A DNA stretch of 37,528 bases from JABICX01 sp964528765. GTDB taxonomy: Archaea; Nanobdellota; Nanobdellia; UBA10117; JABICX01. Under the pieces are notes generated by a model that saw only the letters and a program-made list of their open reading frames with translations, did no database searches and had not been told where the DNA came from. The stretch is from positions 1-37,528 of the forward strand of contig CAZGVA010000003.1 in the NCBI GenBank assembly GCA_964528765.1, in the 5' to 3' direction. This document shows, in pieces, positions 22,689 through 29,446 of this stretch. The position numbers and the translations under genes are program-made. Numbering within the stretch: the first letter of the stretch is position 1; each line of letters opens with the position of its first letter.

Positions 22689-23282
22689 ATGGAAACAAAA
22701 CGGAAAAAACTAAATAAAATAATATTTGAGAAGAAAAGAACCACTTCTGGTGAAAAAGCATTAACAAAACCACAAGTTTCAAAATTATTAGATTCAATAA
22801 CCGATATTGAACATCAAGCACTTTTAACTTTAGCTATTTATACAGGTATGCGTAGATCTGATATTGTTGCAGTAGAACGTTCAAATATAAATTTTGAAAA
22901 AAGTGAGATAATTTTTTTAGAACATAAAAAGAAAGCACTACACAAAGTATTTATAAATTCAAAATTGGAACAAGCACTTCAAATGTGGATGCAACGATCT
23001 AAATCAAAATGGTTATTTCCATCACATTTTAAAAATAATAAACACATTTCTTCAAAAAGTGCGTATAATATATTGCAACGTAATCTTATAAAAGCAAATC
23101 TTCCGCAAAGACCTTTTCATGCTTTAAGAGCCACATGTATAAAATTACACCAAGCATCAGGTATGCCACCCGAACAAACTGCTAAAATAGTTAATGATAC
23201 ACTAAATACAATTCAGAAACATTATACAACACCATCTGATGAAGAAATGAAAGAATCAATTAAAGGAGTTGATTTAATCTGA
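22689..23282 (+). CDS. Minimal tyrosine recombinase (integrase)
   Basis: This 197-residue protein is almost only the catalytic domain. YTGMRRSDI supplies Arg55, a Lys cluster at 80-82 fits the beta-hairpin Lys, FHALRATC gives His144 and Arg147, and IQKHYTT gives the nucleophile Tyr179. The usual L-G-H motif before the Tyr is replaced by VNDTLNT, so the second His is missing. No N-terminal core-binding domain is evident beyond about 25 residues. A TATATATA stretch lies 30-40 bases upstream. It probably integrates or resolves the element; no tRNA target is visible. Confidence 0.8.
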   Translation: METKRKKLNKIIFEKKRTTSGEKALTKPQVSKLLDSITDIEHQALLTLAIYTGMRRSDIVAVERSNINFEKSEIIFLEHKKKALHKVFINSKLEQALQMWMQRSKSKWLFPSHFKNNKHISSKSAYNILQRNLIKANLPQRPFHALRATCIKLHQASGMPPEQTAKIVNDTLNTIQKHYTTPSDEEMKESIKGVDLI

Positions 23283-23615
23283 ATGAAAAACAAAACTAAA
23301 TTAATGAAAGAGGTTATAGGGATATTGTTATTGTTATGTGTGTTTATATTTGCATATTATGGGAATTATGGTGTTGCAGAACCTCAAGAAGAATGGAATG
23401 AACAATGGGTCTGTGATGAGTATGAGTATAAAATTGATGACTCTTGTAAACATCATAACGGGTGGCAAGGACATGTGATTGATTTTAGAGGTGAAACTGG
23501 TTGTCAGATTGGTGCTGATACAGATTCTCATGGAATTATTCAAATCATTGAAAATCCTTGTGTTCGCCAACACGTAGAGCGTTGCAGAGATGGATATTGT
23601 GAGGTGCTTGAATGA
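23283..23615 (+). CDS. Signal-anchored Cys-rich protein, 110 residues
   Basis: Residues about 10-27 are one membrane helix (VIGILLLLCVFIFAYYG). The outer domain has at least six Cys spread as likely disulfides (WVCDEYEYK, SCKHHNG, TGCQIG, PCVRQH, RCRDGYCE). The start lies two bases after the integrase stop, so it is co-transcribed. Not recognised; probably displayed outside the cell. Confidence 0.55.
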   Translation: MKNKTKLMKEVIGILLLLCVFIFAYYGNYGVAEPQEEWNEQWVCDEYEYKIDDSCKHHNGWQGHVIDFRGETGCQIGADTDSHGIIQIIENPCVRQHVERCRDGYCEVLE

Positions 23616-23740
23616 ATAATTTCTTAATTCGTTTGATAGAGAATCCTTTAGAGAATCCTTTTTTATGGTATGTTATACTATTTTTTCCAATGTTATTTTT
23701 AATAATTGTAAGTATATACGGTATAATGGGGGCTAAATGA
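23612..23740 (+). CDS. Single-span membrane protein, 42 residues
   Basis: MNNFLIRLIENPLENP precedes one long hydrophobic helix (FLWYVILFFPMLFLIIVSIY). ATGA overlaps on both sides tie it to its neighbours. Function unknown. Confidence 0.5.
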   Translation: MNNFLIRLIENPLENPFLWYVILFFPMLFLIIVSIYGIMGAK

Positions 23741-24099
23741 ATGAAAAACAACTCTACAAACAAACTCTTGAGAACTTGCTCAAGGCTTATAATCTCAAAA
23801 ACGCAATCGCTTACATGGAAGCCGTTGTTAATTGGCGGAAGAAGGAAGCTATAATGAAAATTAAAGGACAATCAAACTTAGAAAAACTGATTGATGAAGG
23901 ATTTGAAGATACTGGAATAGTTGTAATGGATTCAAATCTTTACAAAAAAGGTGATGAAAGAGCATTATACTTACCAGATAAAGATTTGGTTCATAAGTAT
24001 TCAACAGAAAAGAGATCTAATTCAATGGATTATAATCATTTATTAGAAAAAGCACATGCTGAATTGAAAGCTGGTGGCAAGGAGATTATTGGTGATTAA
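23737..24099 (+). CDS. Helical soluble protein, 120 residues
   Basis: The protein is charged and mostly helical, with an N-terminal repeat-like helix pair (QTLENLLKAYNLKNAIAYME) and a central strand region (DTGIVVMDSNLY). Its last codons overlap the ribosome site of the next gene (GGAG at 24081-24084). No recognised domain. Confidence 0.5.
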   Translation: MNEKQLYKQTLENLLKAYNLKNAIAYMEAVVNWRKKEAIMKIKGQSNLEKLIDEGFEDTGIVVMDSNLYKKGDERALYLPDKDLVHKYSTEKRSNSMDYNHLLEKAHAELKAGGKEIIGD

Positions 24100-24334
24100 C
24101 GTGGAATTTATGAGTTTAACTATCAAACAACGGAAAGTAATGTTAGATTTTTTAGATGTAGATATTACTAAAGCCAAATGTCATTATTGTAAAGAAAAAG
24201 TTACAATTGAAAATGTAGGAATTATGCCTTCATTAAAAGGAAAAGGACATACTTATTTAATATGTGATAATATTTTATGTACTGTTCAATATATAGATGA
24301 ATTAGAAAAGTTTGAAGAAGGTGAAAAAAAATGA
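24092..24334 (+). CDS. Zinc-finger protein, about 80 residues
   Basis: CHYCKEK and CDNILC, about 31 residues apart, give four Cys for one zinc site. GTG 24092 has GGAG seven bases before it, while ATG 24110 lacks good spacing; both keep all Cys. It overlaps its neighbours on both sides. Probably another small DNA/RNA-binding accessory protein. Confidence 0.5.
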   Translation: MINVEFMSLTIKQRKVMLDFLDVDITKAKCHYCKEKVTIENVGIMPSLKGKGHTYLICDNILCTVQYIDELEKFEEGEKK

Positions 24335-24483
24335 CAACAATATTTGATTCAGAAGTATGTGTATGCTACGTATGTGGAAAAGAAGAATGGACTAAGGGTG
24401 TTAAAGGGAAAGAACCGCATTTTGTAAATATTATATGCTCAGATAAATGTGATGATCAATTAAAGAAAGGAGATTTAAAATGA
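24331..24483 (+). CDS. Zinc-finger protein, 50 residues
   Basis: VCVCYVCGKEEW and a later ICSDKCDDQ supply at least four Cys in a knuckle pattern. AAGGTGA just upstream is the ribosome site. Stop and next start overlap (ATGA). This gene lies immediately before the cassette-like array. Confidence 0.5.
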   Translation: MTTIFDSEVCVCYVCGKEEWTKGVKGKEPHFVNIICSDKCDDQLKKGDLK

Positions 24484-24584
24484 GAGTATGTGGAAATTCA
24501 AAGTGTAAGAACTATAGTAAGAGTTGGGATGTGAAACATCATTCTGATTGTCCGTATTGTAGAGAAACTACAGGTGAAGCGTAA
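24480..24584 (+). CDS. Zinc-finger peptide, first cassette
   Basis: This 34-residue protein has RVCGNSKCKNY and CPYCRE, four Cys for one zinc site. It ends T-G-E-A followed by TAATG, the shared junction of the array. GGAGA (24469-24473) is its ribosome site. Function unknown. Confidence 0.5.
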   Translation: MRVCGNSKCKNYSKSWDVKHHSDCPYCRETTGEA

Positions 24585-25196
24585 TGAAAAATGAAATTAA
24601 AATAAATGGAATAAAATACGTTCGTAAAGAGGAACTGAAAGAAACAAAGAAAACTATACAAATTAAAAACAAATATAACGATGAAGTAATTTATGAAACT
24701 GAAGCAGAAACAATAAAAGAAGCTGTAGAAAGAGCAGTCAAGGAAGGAAGAAGCTTGTCTAAAGCTAACTTGTCTGAAGCTAACTTGTCTGAAGCTGACT
24801 TATCTAAAGCTTNNNNNNNNNNNNNNNNNNNNNNNNNNNNNNNNNNNNNNNNNNNNNNNNNNNNNNNNNNNNNNNNNNNNNNNNNNNNNNNNNNNNNNNN
24901 NNNNNNNNNNNNAAGCTAACTTGTCTGAAGCTGACTTATCTAAAGCTAACTTGTCTGAAGCTGACTTGTCTGAAGCTTACTTATCTAAAGCTTACTTATC
25001 TAAAGCTAACTTATCTGAAGCTGACTTGTCTGAAGCTGACTTATCTGAAGCTGACTTGTCTGAAGCTAACTTATCTGAAGCTGACTTGTCTGAAGCTAAC
25101 TTGTCTAAAGCTAACTTGTGTTTTTGCAAGATGGATAAAAAAGTATTCAAGGAAATTACAGAAGGCTGGTTTGAGTGGAAAGTCGGTGAAGCGTAA
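24584..25196 (+). CDS. Pentapeptide-repeat protein, gapped in assembly
   Basis: The N-terminal 60 residues are charged (IRKEELKE-like start, then AETIKEAVERAVKEGR). Then come repeats of A-(N/D/Y)-L-S-(E/K), the pentapeptide-repeat pattern that folds as a right-handed quadrilateral beta-helix and can mimic DNA. A 100-N gap interrupts them; the repeats resume after the gap and end in a short tail (CKMDKKVFKEITEGWFEW) before V-G-E-A. The two visible parts are out of frame only because of the placeholder gap. It is one cassette of the array. Such proteins may protect topoisomerases, but the partner is unknown here. Confidence 0.75.
24813..24912. other. 100-N assembly gap within pentapeptide repeats
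   Basis: Exactly 100 N, a usual placeholder. Phase of the 15-base repeat on both sides requires a true gap of 9 + 15n bases (for example 99), so the length 100 cannot be right. Confidence 0.9.
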
Positions 25197-25285
25197 TGAA
25201 AAAGAAACTAACAGTTGAACAAGAGATTGAGTGGATTAAGGCTCGTTTAGATGTAATTGAAGAACTACAAAAAGGTGAAGCGTAA
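25196..25285 (+). CDS. Cassette peptide, 29 residues, helical
   Basis: MKKKLTVEQEIEWIKARLDV.. is one charged amphipathic helix ending K-G-E-A. Both its borders are the shared 14-base junction. Probably translated by coupling; no function known. Confidence 0.45.
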   Translation: MKKKLTVEQEIEWIKARLDVIEELQKGEA

Positions 25286-25443
25286 TGGAAACTAAAGAAT
25301 TGAACAAAAGGTTAGAAGAACTAATATTTAGTATAAATTCATTAAAGATAGAAGACTTTAGATATGCACAAGTAAATAGCATTATACTAGATATATTTCC
25401 AGAGTTTGAGAAGAAAGGTACAAAGAATACAGGTGAAGCGTAA
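25285..25443 (+). CDS. Cassette protein, 52 residues, helical
   Basis: METKELNKRLEELIFSINSL.. is a helical hairpin type sequence without Cys, ending N-T-G-E-A at the shared junction. It is bordered by junction copies on both sides. Function unknown. Confidence 0.45.
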   Translation: METKELNKRLEELIFSINSLKIEDFRYAQVNSIILDIFPEFEKKGTKNTGEA

Positions 25444-25556
25444 TGAAATGTAAGAAATGCAAAAGAGTATTTAGAGAAGACTGTTTTGGTTACATTATTG
25501 AAGACGAACTTGTTTGTGGGGAATGCAGAAGAAAACATAGTACAGGTGAAGCGTAA
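25443..25556 (+). CDS. Cassette zinc-ribbon peptide, 37 residues
   Basis: CKKCKRVF and CGECRRK form a compact zinc ribbon about 20 residues apart. It ends S-T-G-E-A with the conserved junction. Probably a minimal nucleic-acid-binding module. Confidence 0.5.
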   Translation: MKCKKCKRVFREDCFGYIIEDELVCGECRRKHSTGEA

Positions 25557-25669
25557 TGTGTCAATGTATAAGATGTGGGAAAATTAATTATGATTGTGGT
25601 TGTAGAACTACACATAGTGTGACTAAGGATTGTAAGTATTGTCGGGAAGTACTTGGGGAGTACAGGTGA
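25556..25669 (+). CDS. Cassette Cys-rich peptide ending in another junction frame
   Basis: MCQCIRCGK, CGCRTTH and CKYCRE give seven Cys in 37 residues. The downstream junction is intact at DNA level, but this frame reads it as E-Y-R and stops at its TGA (25667-25669), not at TAA. That shows the junction is conserved as DNA or RNA and not as a protein tail. Confidence 0.5.
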   Translation: MCQCIRCGKINYDCGCRTTHSVTKDCKYCREVLGEYR

Positions 25670-25675
25670 AGCGTA

Positions 25676-25768
25676 ATGAAATGTCCAAAATGTAATTGTG
25701 AGTTAAAGAAGATTAAAGGTAAAGTTAAGATTGCTGTTCAGATAGGAACTACACATAATGATATTTAA
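25676..25768 (+). CDS. Cassette zinc-finger peptide, 30 residues
   Basis: MKCPKCNCELKK has three Cys near the start and resembles the N-terminal half of a zinc ribbon; the partner Cys are missing. It ends at TAA where the junction has decayed (TTTAAGCGTAATTG), so it may be a truncated cassette. Confidence 0.4.
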   Translation: MKCPKCNCELKKIKGKVKIAVQIGTTHNDI

Positions 25769-25780
25769 GCGTAATTGAAA

Positions 25781-26128
25781 ATGGTAGTTTCAAGAGAAAA
25801 GAATGTAATAAGAGATCGTTTATACAATCATAAGAATCGTGAGAAAGTTAACAAACGCAAAAGAGAACGTTACCAAAGAGATAAGGAAGAAATATCAAGA
25901 CAACATAAAATTTACAAAGATAAAAATAGACATAAAGTAAAAGCTCAGAATTACGCTATGCGATATGGATTTAAAAAAGACAAATGTGAAGAATGTAGTT
26001 CAAAAGATAAATTAAACTTCCATCATATAGATTATGAAAATTACAAAAATCCGAAATGTGGAATGACTCTATGTATCGATTGTCACAAAAAAGACCATAG
26101 AACAGTAATAGTCTCGAACGAAAGTTAG
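25781..26128 (+). CDS. Small HNH endonuclease
   Basis: This 115-residue protein has a long basic helical N-terminus (Arg/Lys-rich), then a zinc-bound HNH core: CEECSSKDKLNFHHIDYEN, and GMTLCIDCHKKDH. The paired His, the Asn and the CxxC..CxxC knuckles match phage HNH enzymes. ATG 25781 follows the decayed junction, where TAATG has become TAATTG. It is the last gene of the array and could be the enzyme that once spread or reshuffled it (inference). Followed by a hairpin terminator. Confidence 0.7.
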   Translation: MVVSREKNVIRDRLYNHKNREKVNKRKRERYQRDKEEISRQHKIYKDKNRHKVKAQNYAMRYGFKKDKCEECSSKDKLNFHHIDYENYKNPKCGMTLCIDCHKKDHRTVIVSNES

Positions 26129-26130
26129 AG

Positions 26131-26177
26131 TCAGCACCAATTCCAATAAATAGGGGTCAGACCCTTCTGGTGCTTTT
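26131..26177 (+). terminator. Branched hairpin terminator
   Basis: AGCACCA (26133-26139) pairs with TGGTGCT (26168-26174), with an inner GGGT-CAG-ACCC hairpin (26154-26164) and a T-run after. It ends just at the next ATG. Confidence 0.6.
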
Positions 26178-26336
26178 ATGAAAATTAAAGAAAGCGATAT
26201 ATATTTGATACTTGGATGGGTGTTGCTAATATATTGTGCAGTAATACAACCATTAAACATCTTAGAACTAGCGATGCTATCGGCGATATTACTCGTAACA
26301 ATTAGAATATTAAACAAATTGGAGCAAAAAGAATGA
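26178..26336 (+). CDS. Two-span membrane protein, 52 residues
   Basis: YLILGWVLLIYCAVI and LELAMLSAILLVTIRIL form two hydrophobic helices with a charged C-terminus (NKLEQKE). The stop overlaps the next ATG. Function unknown. Confidence 0.5.
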   Translation: MKIKESDIYLILGWVLLIYCAVIQPLNILELAMLSAILLVTIRILNKLEQKE

Positions 26337-26494
26337 TGGTGATAGAAACTATAAATGATTGGATAGGTTACGTAATCGTAATGACTATGTTCGGCTTGAT
26401 ATATGGTTTCCATATTGGAAAAACACATGCTAGATTAAATATTGAAAAATGTTTTAAACAATGGCATACAGAGGAAAATAAAAGTGGTATGTAA
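26333..26494 (+). CDS. Single-span membrane protein, 53 residues
   Basis: One hydrophobic helix (WIGYVIVMTMFGLIYGFHIG) is followed by a polar tail with His and Cys (NIEKCFKQWHTEE). Overlaps both neighbours. Function unknown. Confidence 0.45.
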   Translation: MMVIETINDWIGYVIVMTMFGLIYGFHIGKTHARLNIEKCFKQWHTEENKSGM

Positions 26495-26684
26495 AAAATG
26501 TATTGAAGAAGTAGCTGAAATATTGGATCGCTTATTTGGTTCAAGTAGCATTCGTGCAACAGAAGTAAAAAATGTACTTAATGCTATTACTATATATAAT
26601 ATGGAAAAGAAAAAAGAACGTAAAAGAACCCTAAGAAAAGCCATAAATGAGATACCTCTAGTTAATTTAAATATAAAAAAATAG
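26484..26684 (+). CDS. Small protein with CKKC, 66 residues
   Basis: GTG 26484 follows GAGG at 26471-26474. The protein starts VVCKKCIEEVAEIL and is otherwise helical with a basic C-terminus (KKKERKRTLRKAINE). Only one Cys pair is present, so zinc binding would need dimerisation. The longer frame from 26442 would overlap the previous gene further. Function unknown. Confidence 0.45.
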   Translation: MVCKKCIEEVAEILDRLFGSSSIRATEVKNVLNAITIYNMEKKKERKRTLRKAINEIPLVNLNIKK

Positions 26685-26696
26685 CGTAAAAGAAAA

Positions 26697-26816
26697 TTAT
26701 CTTCCACGCTCAGGTCTTAAACTAGCATTCTTGTTACCACGACCTTTTAAAACAAATTTGTTTCCTCTTTTTCTTTGTTTTTTCAACATATTTATAGTTT
26801 CTCTTACGGTTGGCAT
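26697..26816 (-). CDS. Small basic peptide, 39 residues
   Basis: MPTVRETINMLKKQRKRGNK.. is highly basic and ends LRPERGR. AAGGAG precedes its ATG on the minus strand. It is the last gene of the leftward membrane operon; it ends 13 bases from the rightward gene's stop. May bind nucleic acid. Confidence 0.5.
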   Translation of the reverse strand: MPTVRETINMLKKQRKRGNKFVLKGRGNKNASLRPERGR

Positions 26817-26817
26817 T

Positions 26818-26997
26818 TTAACTCCTTATATGTACATAAATATGCATTAATGTACCAATGCTTATGACTATTAGCGAAAATAACATAGCACCGTAATGTG
26901 TTAAACCGATTATATCAAAAAAGCTTTGATAAAATATAGCTAAACTTAACAAAACAATACCAACTATCGTTACTAATATCGAACATTCATCTATCAT
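26818..26997 (-). CDS. Two-span membrane protein, 59 residues
   Basis: VTIVGIVLLSLAIFYQSFF and AMLFSLIVISIGTLMHIYV form two hydrophobic helices. GAGG lies before its start (minus strand), and it follows the pilin-like gene by 17 bases. Function unknown; likely an accessory of the same surface structure. Confidence 0.5.
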   Translation of the reverse strand: MIDECSILVTIVGIVLLSLAIFYQSFFDIIGLTHYGAMLFSLIVISIGTLMHIYVHIRS

Positions 26998-27014
26998 TTT
27001 TTAACCTCCGATAA

Positions 27015-28115
27015 TTAATCGTAATAATATATCTCATAACTACTACCTGTTGCAGGTTCATTTCCCCATAAAGACCAATCAATATATAGGCTATGTGCAA
27101 TATAATCTATTGTTGGTATATATACTGTTGAACCTTGAGTTATATAATGTATATAATTTATTACAAATGGTAATTCATCAGTACATCCATCAAAACTACA
27201 ATGTGTTATAGATAGTACTTCAAGTGGAAGTGGACCGATTTCTTCAGCACATTCACATCTATCAGGATTTGCTAATCCACTAGAAACATATTCACAATAA
27301 CTATGGTCACCACAACCAGTTCTTACAGAACAATCTTCATAATTAGTAGGTATTGGCCAAGAAGCTTCACAATATATTCCTTCATTTGGATTTGCATCCG
27401 GATCTTGTGGTGAATCTTGAATACAATATCCACCACTTCTTGTTTGAATACAACTATAATCACAATTTATTAACAAACTTTTTGAAAGACCACTATTACA
27501 ATAAAATTCAGTTAAAGTATAATCATCTTGACAAGTATCATACATACTACCTAAAATTGTTGTTGTATGTCCTGGAGTTTCTTCTATAATACCGCTATCC
27601 GAATCAGTACAGAAATTATCAAAGTCTGGACCTGAATCATCATCATCACTAGAAACTGCGTTTAAATTAACCGTTTTTTCAGGAGTAACACATTGAACGT
27701 TTCCATTAGAATCTACACATATAACTCTAAATAAATAAGTTCCAACAGCACCACCTGAAGTATCAATTACAGAACTTGATAAACCATTAGCATCTAAAAA
27801 TACAGGATTACCTTCCCAGCTAGTCCATCCAGCGTTATTTACATTCATATAAACATTGCAAATACTATTTGCACCATCTTGAATTTTAGCAGTTACAGAA
27901 TCACCGACTTCAATATTATTATCAGAAAATTGTAAAATACAAACTTTTTCATTAACAATATTATCGTCATTTAAGTAAGTAATTGTTTCTTTATCTACAT
28001 CAGAACCACCAAAAGAAATTTCAAAATCTGTTTTCTGACTAACGATAAAAAGTAGCGCAATAATAAATATTATTACAACCATTATTAATACCAAATTGGA
28101 TATTCCTTTTTTCAT
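27015..28115 (-). CDS. Pilin-like surface protein with class III signal peptide
   Basis: The N-terminus MKKGISNLVLIMVVIIFIIALLF has a short basic leader, a Gly cleavage point (KKG/I) and an unbroken hydrophobic stretch, as in archaeal type IV pilin-like precursors cut by the prepilin peptidase. The 366-residue rest is extracellular, with an Ig-like first part, an acidic linker (SSDDDDSGPDFD) and a Cys-rich region (about 170-320, some 16 Cys). AAGGTGAT is the ribosome site. It is transcribed with three small membrane-protein genes upstream. Confidence 0.65.
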   Translation of the reverse strand: MKKGISNLVLIMVVIIFIIALLFIVSQKTDFEISFGGSDVDKETITYLNDDNIVNEKVCILQFSDNNIEVGDSVTAKIQDGANSICNVYMNVNNAGWTSWEGNPVFLDANGLSSSVIDTSGGAVGTYLFRVICVDSNGNVQCVTPEKTVNLNAVSSDDDDSGPDFDNFCTDSDSGIIEETPGHTTTILGSMYDTCQDDYTLTEFYCNSGLSKSLLINCDYSCIQTRSGGYCIQDSPQDPDANPNEGIYCEASWPIPTNYEDCSVRTGCGDHSYCEYVSSGLANPDRCECAEEIGPLPLEVLSITHCSFDGCTDELPFVINYIHYITQGSTVYIPTIDYIAHSLYIDWSLWGNEPATGSSYEIYYYD

Positions 28116-28134
28116 TTTATCACCTTAATGATTA

Positions 28135-28446
28135 TTAAAAACCGATCCATATACCATATAACAATATACTTTCAAGTATAAACCAACCGATTACTGGAAT
28201 CCAAATAACTAGATTTTGCATTGGATGTCCGTATCTAACATATACGTAATATCCATAAGCTACTGCACCAACAATTCCAAGTATTGGTAACCATTTGTTA
28301 TAGCTAATAAAATTCCAACCGCTTTGCAACCATCCATAAAATACTAGACCTTTATCTAGCATTCCAATTACAATTGTTATTAAAGCTAATAATCTAATTG
28401 TTATATATATATGATGTCCATGTTTTTTCAATAAATGTAGTACCAT
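28135..28446 (-). CDS. Multi-span membrane protein, 103 residues
   Basis: About three hydrophobic helices: LLALITIVIGMLDKGLVFYG, LPILGIVGAVAYGYYVYV and NLVIWIPVIGWFILESILL. A basic start (LLKKHGHH) indicates N-terminus inside. One base separates it from the previous gene, with AGAGGT as ribosome site. Could be a membrane base of the pilin-like structure. Confidence 0.55.
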   Translation of the reverse strand: MVLHLLKKHGHHIYITIRLLALITIVIGMLDKGLVFYGWLQSGWNFISYNKWLPILGIVGAVAYGYYVYVRYGHPMQNLVIWIPVIGWFILESILLYGIWIGF

Positions 28447-28447
28447 T

Positions 28448-28738
28448 TTATATTATGAAACCTCTTATGAAACCGTTTAAATCTAACGTTCCACTTTGAT
28501 TAGCGTAAAAGAAAACCACGCCAATAACTATAAACCCGAAAACAAGCGAATACTTAAGAATAGACCAAGCAGTAACTTTTTGATTCATCCAAATCATACT
28601 CAAAACCGTAGATATAAATATAACAGCCATTAGAACCAAAGCAAAAGCGATTGGATGTGCAATTATAAAATTCCAAATATCGCTAAATATACCTAGAAAG
28701 GTTGCTGGTTCGATTCCAATATCATCTATACTAACCAT
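28448..28738 (-). CDS. Two- to three-span membrane protein, 96 residues
   Basis: An N-terminal polar segment (MVSIDDIGIEPATFLG) precedes hydrophobic helices (HPIAFALVLMAVIFISTVLS, ILKYSLVFGFIVIGVVFFY) and a short tail. It is tightly spaced between two other membrane genes. Not recognised. Confidence 0.55.
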   Translation of the reverse strand: MVSIDDIGIEPATFLGIFSDIWNFIIAHPIAFALVLMAVIFISTVLSMIWMNQKVTAWSILKYSLVFGFIVIGVVFFYANQSGTLDLNGFIRGFII

Positions 28739-28739
28739 T

Positions 28740-29312
28740 TTAATATTGTTTTAACATTTTCCAAATGTTTAACATAACTGCAATGAGAATAATACTCATT
28801 GTTATTAATGAAGCAAGGTGAAAACCTTGAGTTTGTTCTGAAACGCTTCTTATTATATTAATAGCAAAATCTTCAGGAAAACCTAGATTTATCAAAGCTG
28901 GTTTGAATACTACATAGTAAAAGAACAGTTTTGAAACCACGTATGAAGCACCAATAACTAGGGTTAATACTACTAAATCGAGTAAGAAACGACCTGTTAA
29001 TGTGGTGAATATATGTAACATTAACCAAAAGATTATCAAACCCATTGCGAAAAATATTAAATCAGAATATCCTGGATGTGGAACTAAAATATCATTTCCA
29101 AGAATATTATATTCCGCAGCAGGTATAAGATTTTCATATCCGAGATATACTCTACCAAGATTAAGAGCATTTCCAGTTGGATCGTCAATCATAATTTCTG
29201 TAAGATTTATTTGTATATCTTGTTCTTTAACGGTACTATATGCATCAGCACCGCCAATAATTAACATGATGGCTGTAAAAATGAGTAACCCATCTTTAAG
29301 TAAGTTTATCAT
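28740..29312 (-). CDS. Multi-span membrane protein, 190 residues
   Basis: The first hydrophobic stretch (GLLIFTAIMLIIGGADA) may be a signal peptide or anchor. A polar loop of about 60 residues follows, then three spans (LIFFAMGLIIFWLMLHIF, LVVLTLVIGASYVVSKLFF, LITMSIILIAVMLNIW). It is the first gene of the leftward operon. Minus-strand TTTATAA (about 29336-29346) lies 25-30 bases upstream. Unknown family. Confidence 0.6.
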   Translation of the reverse strand: MINLLKDGLLIFTAIMLIIGGADAYSTVKEQDIQINLTEIMIDDPTGNALNLGRVYLGYENLIPAAEYNILGNDILVPHPGYSDLIFFAMGLIIFWLMLHIFTTLTGRFLLDLVVLTLVIGASYVVSKLFFYYVVFKPALINLGFPEDFAINIIRSVSEQTQGFHLASLITMSIILIAVMLNIWKMLKQY

Positions 29313-29446
29313 ATTAAAACTAAATATCTTTCTTATTTATAAAATTATAGTACAATTACAAGAAATTTATTTTCGGTATTTGTAGTATATTTTTTTAAAG
29401 GATTAAAATTTTAAGATAAGTATCTCTTTAAGGAGGTTTTTAAAAA
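29313..29446. promoter_or_regulatory. Divergent promoter region between two surface operons
   Basis: Leftward TATA (TTTATAA, about 29336-29346) and rightward AT-rich box (TTTTTTAAAGG, near 29391) are 45-50 bases apart. A short palindrome AGATA-AG-TATCT (29414-29425) lies in the rightward leader, followed by AAGGAGGT (29430-29437), an optimal ribosome site. The arrangement allows joint control of the two operons. Confidence 0.55.

Larger units (their letters stand above)
24570..25777 (+). repeat. Array of conserved gene junctions
   Basis: GGTGAAGCGTAATG is repeated exactly at 24573, 25185, 25274, 25432, 25544 and 25664 (start positions). Four copies extend to TACAGGTGAAGCGTAATG (24569, 25428, 25541, 25661). 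A decayed copy (AAGCGTAATTG) ends at 25777. Each contains a ribosome site (GGTGA, complementary to the 16S end), the stop of one gene (TAA) and the ATG of the next. The genes between the junctions are unrelated to each other. Confidence 0.8.

Noticed and set aside
23334..23573. Antisense frames in the small-gene region
   Set aside because: No promoter or ribosome site, and they mirror well-supported sense genes in overlapping operons.
24760..25120. CRISPR-like short tandem repeats
   Set aside because: The 15-base units are contiguous without spacers and encode A-(N/D/Y)-L-S-(E/K) pentapeptides in one frame.
28700..28725. tRNA T-arm-like GGTTCGATTCC
   Set aside because: It lies inside the coding sequence of a leftward membrane protein, with no acceptor stem or anticodon arm nearby.
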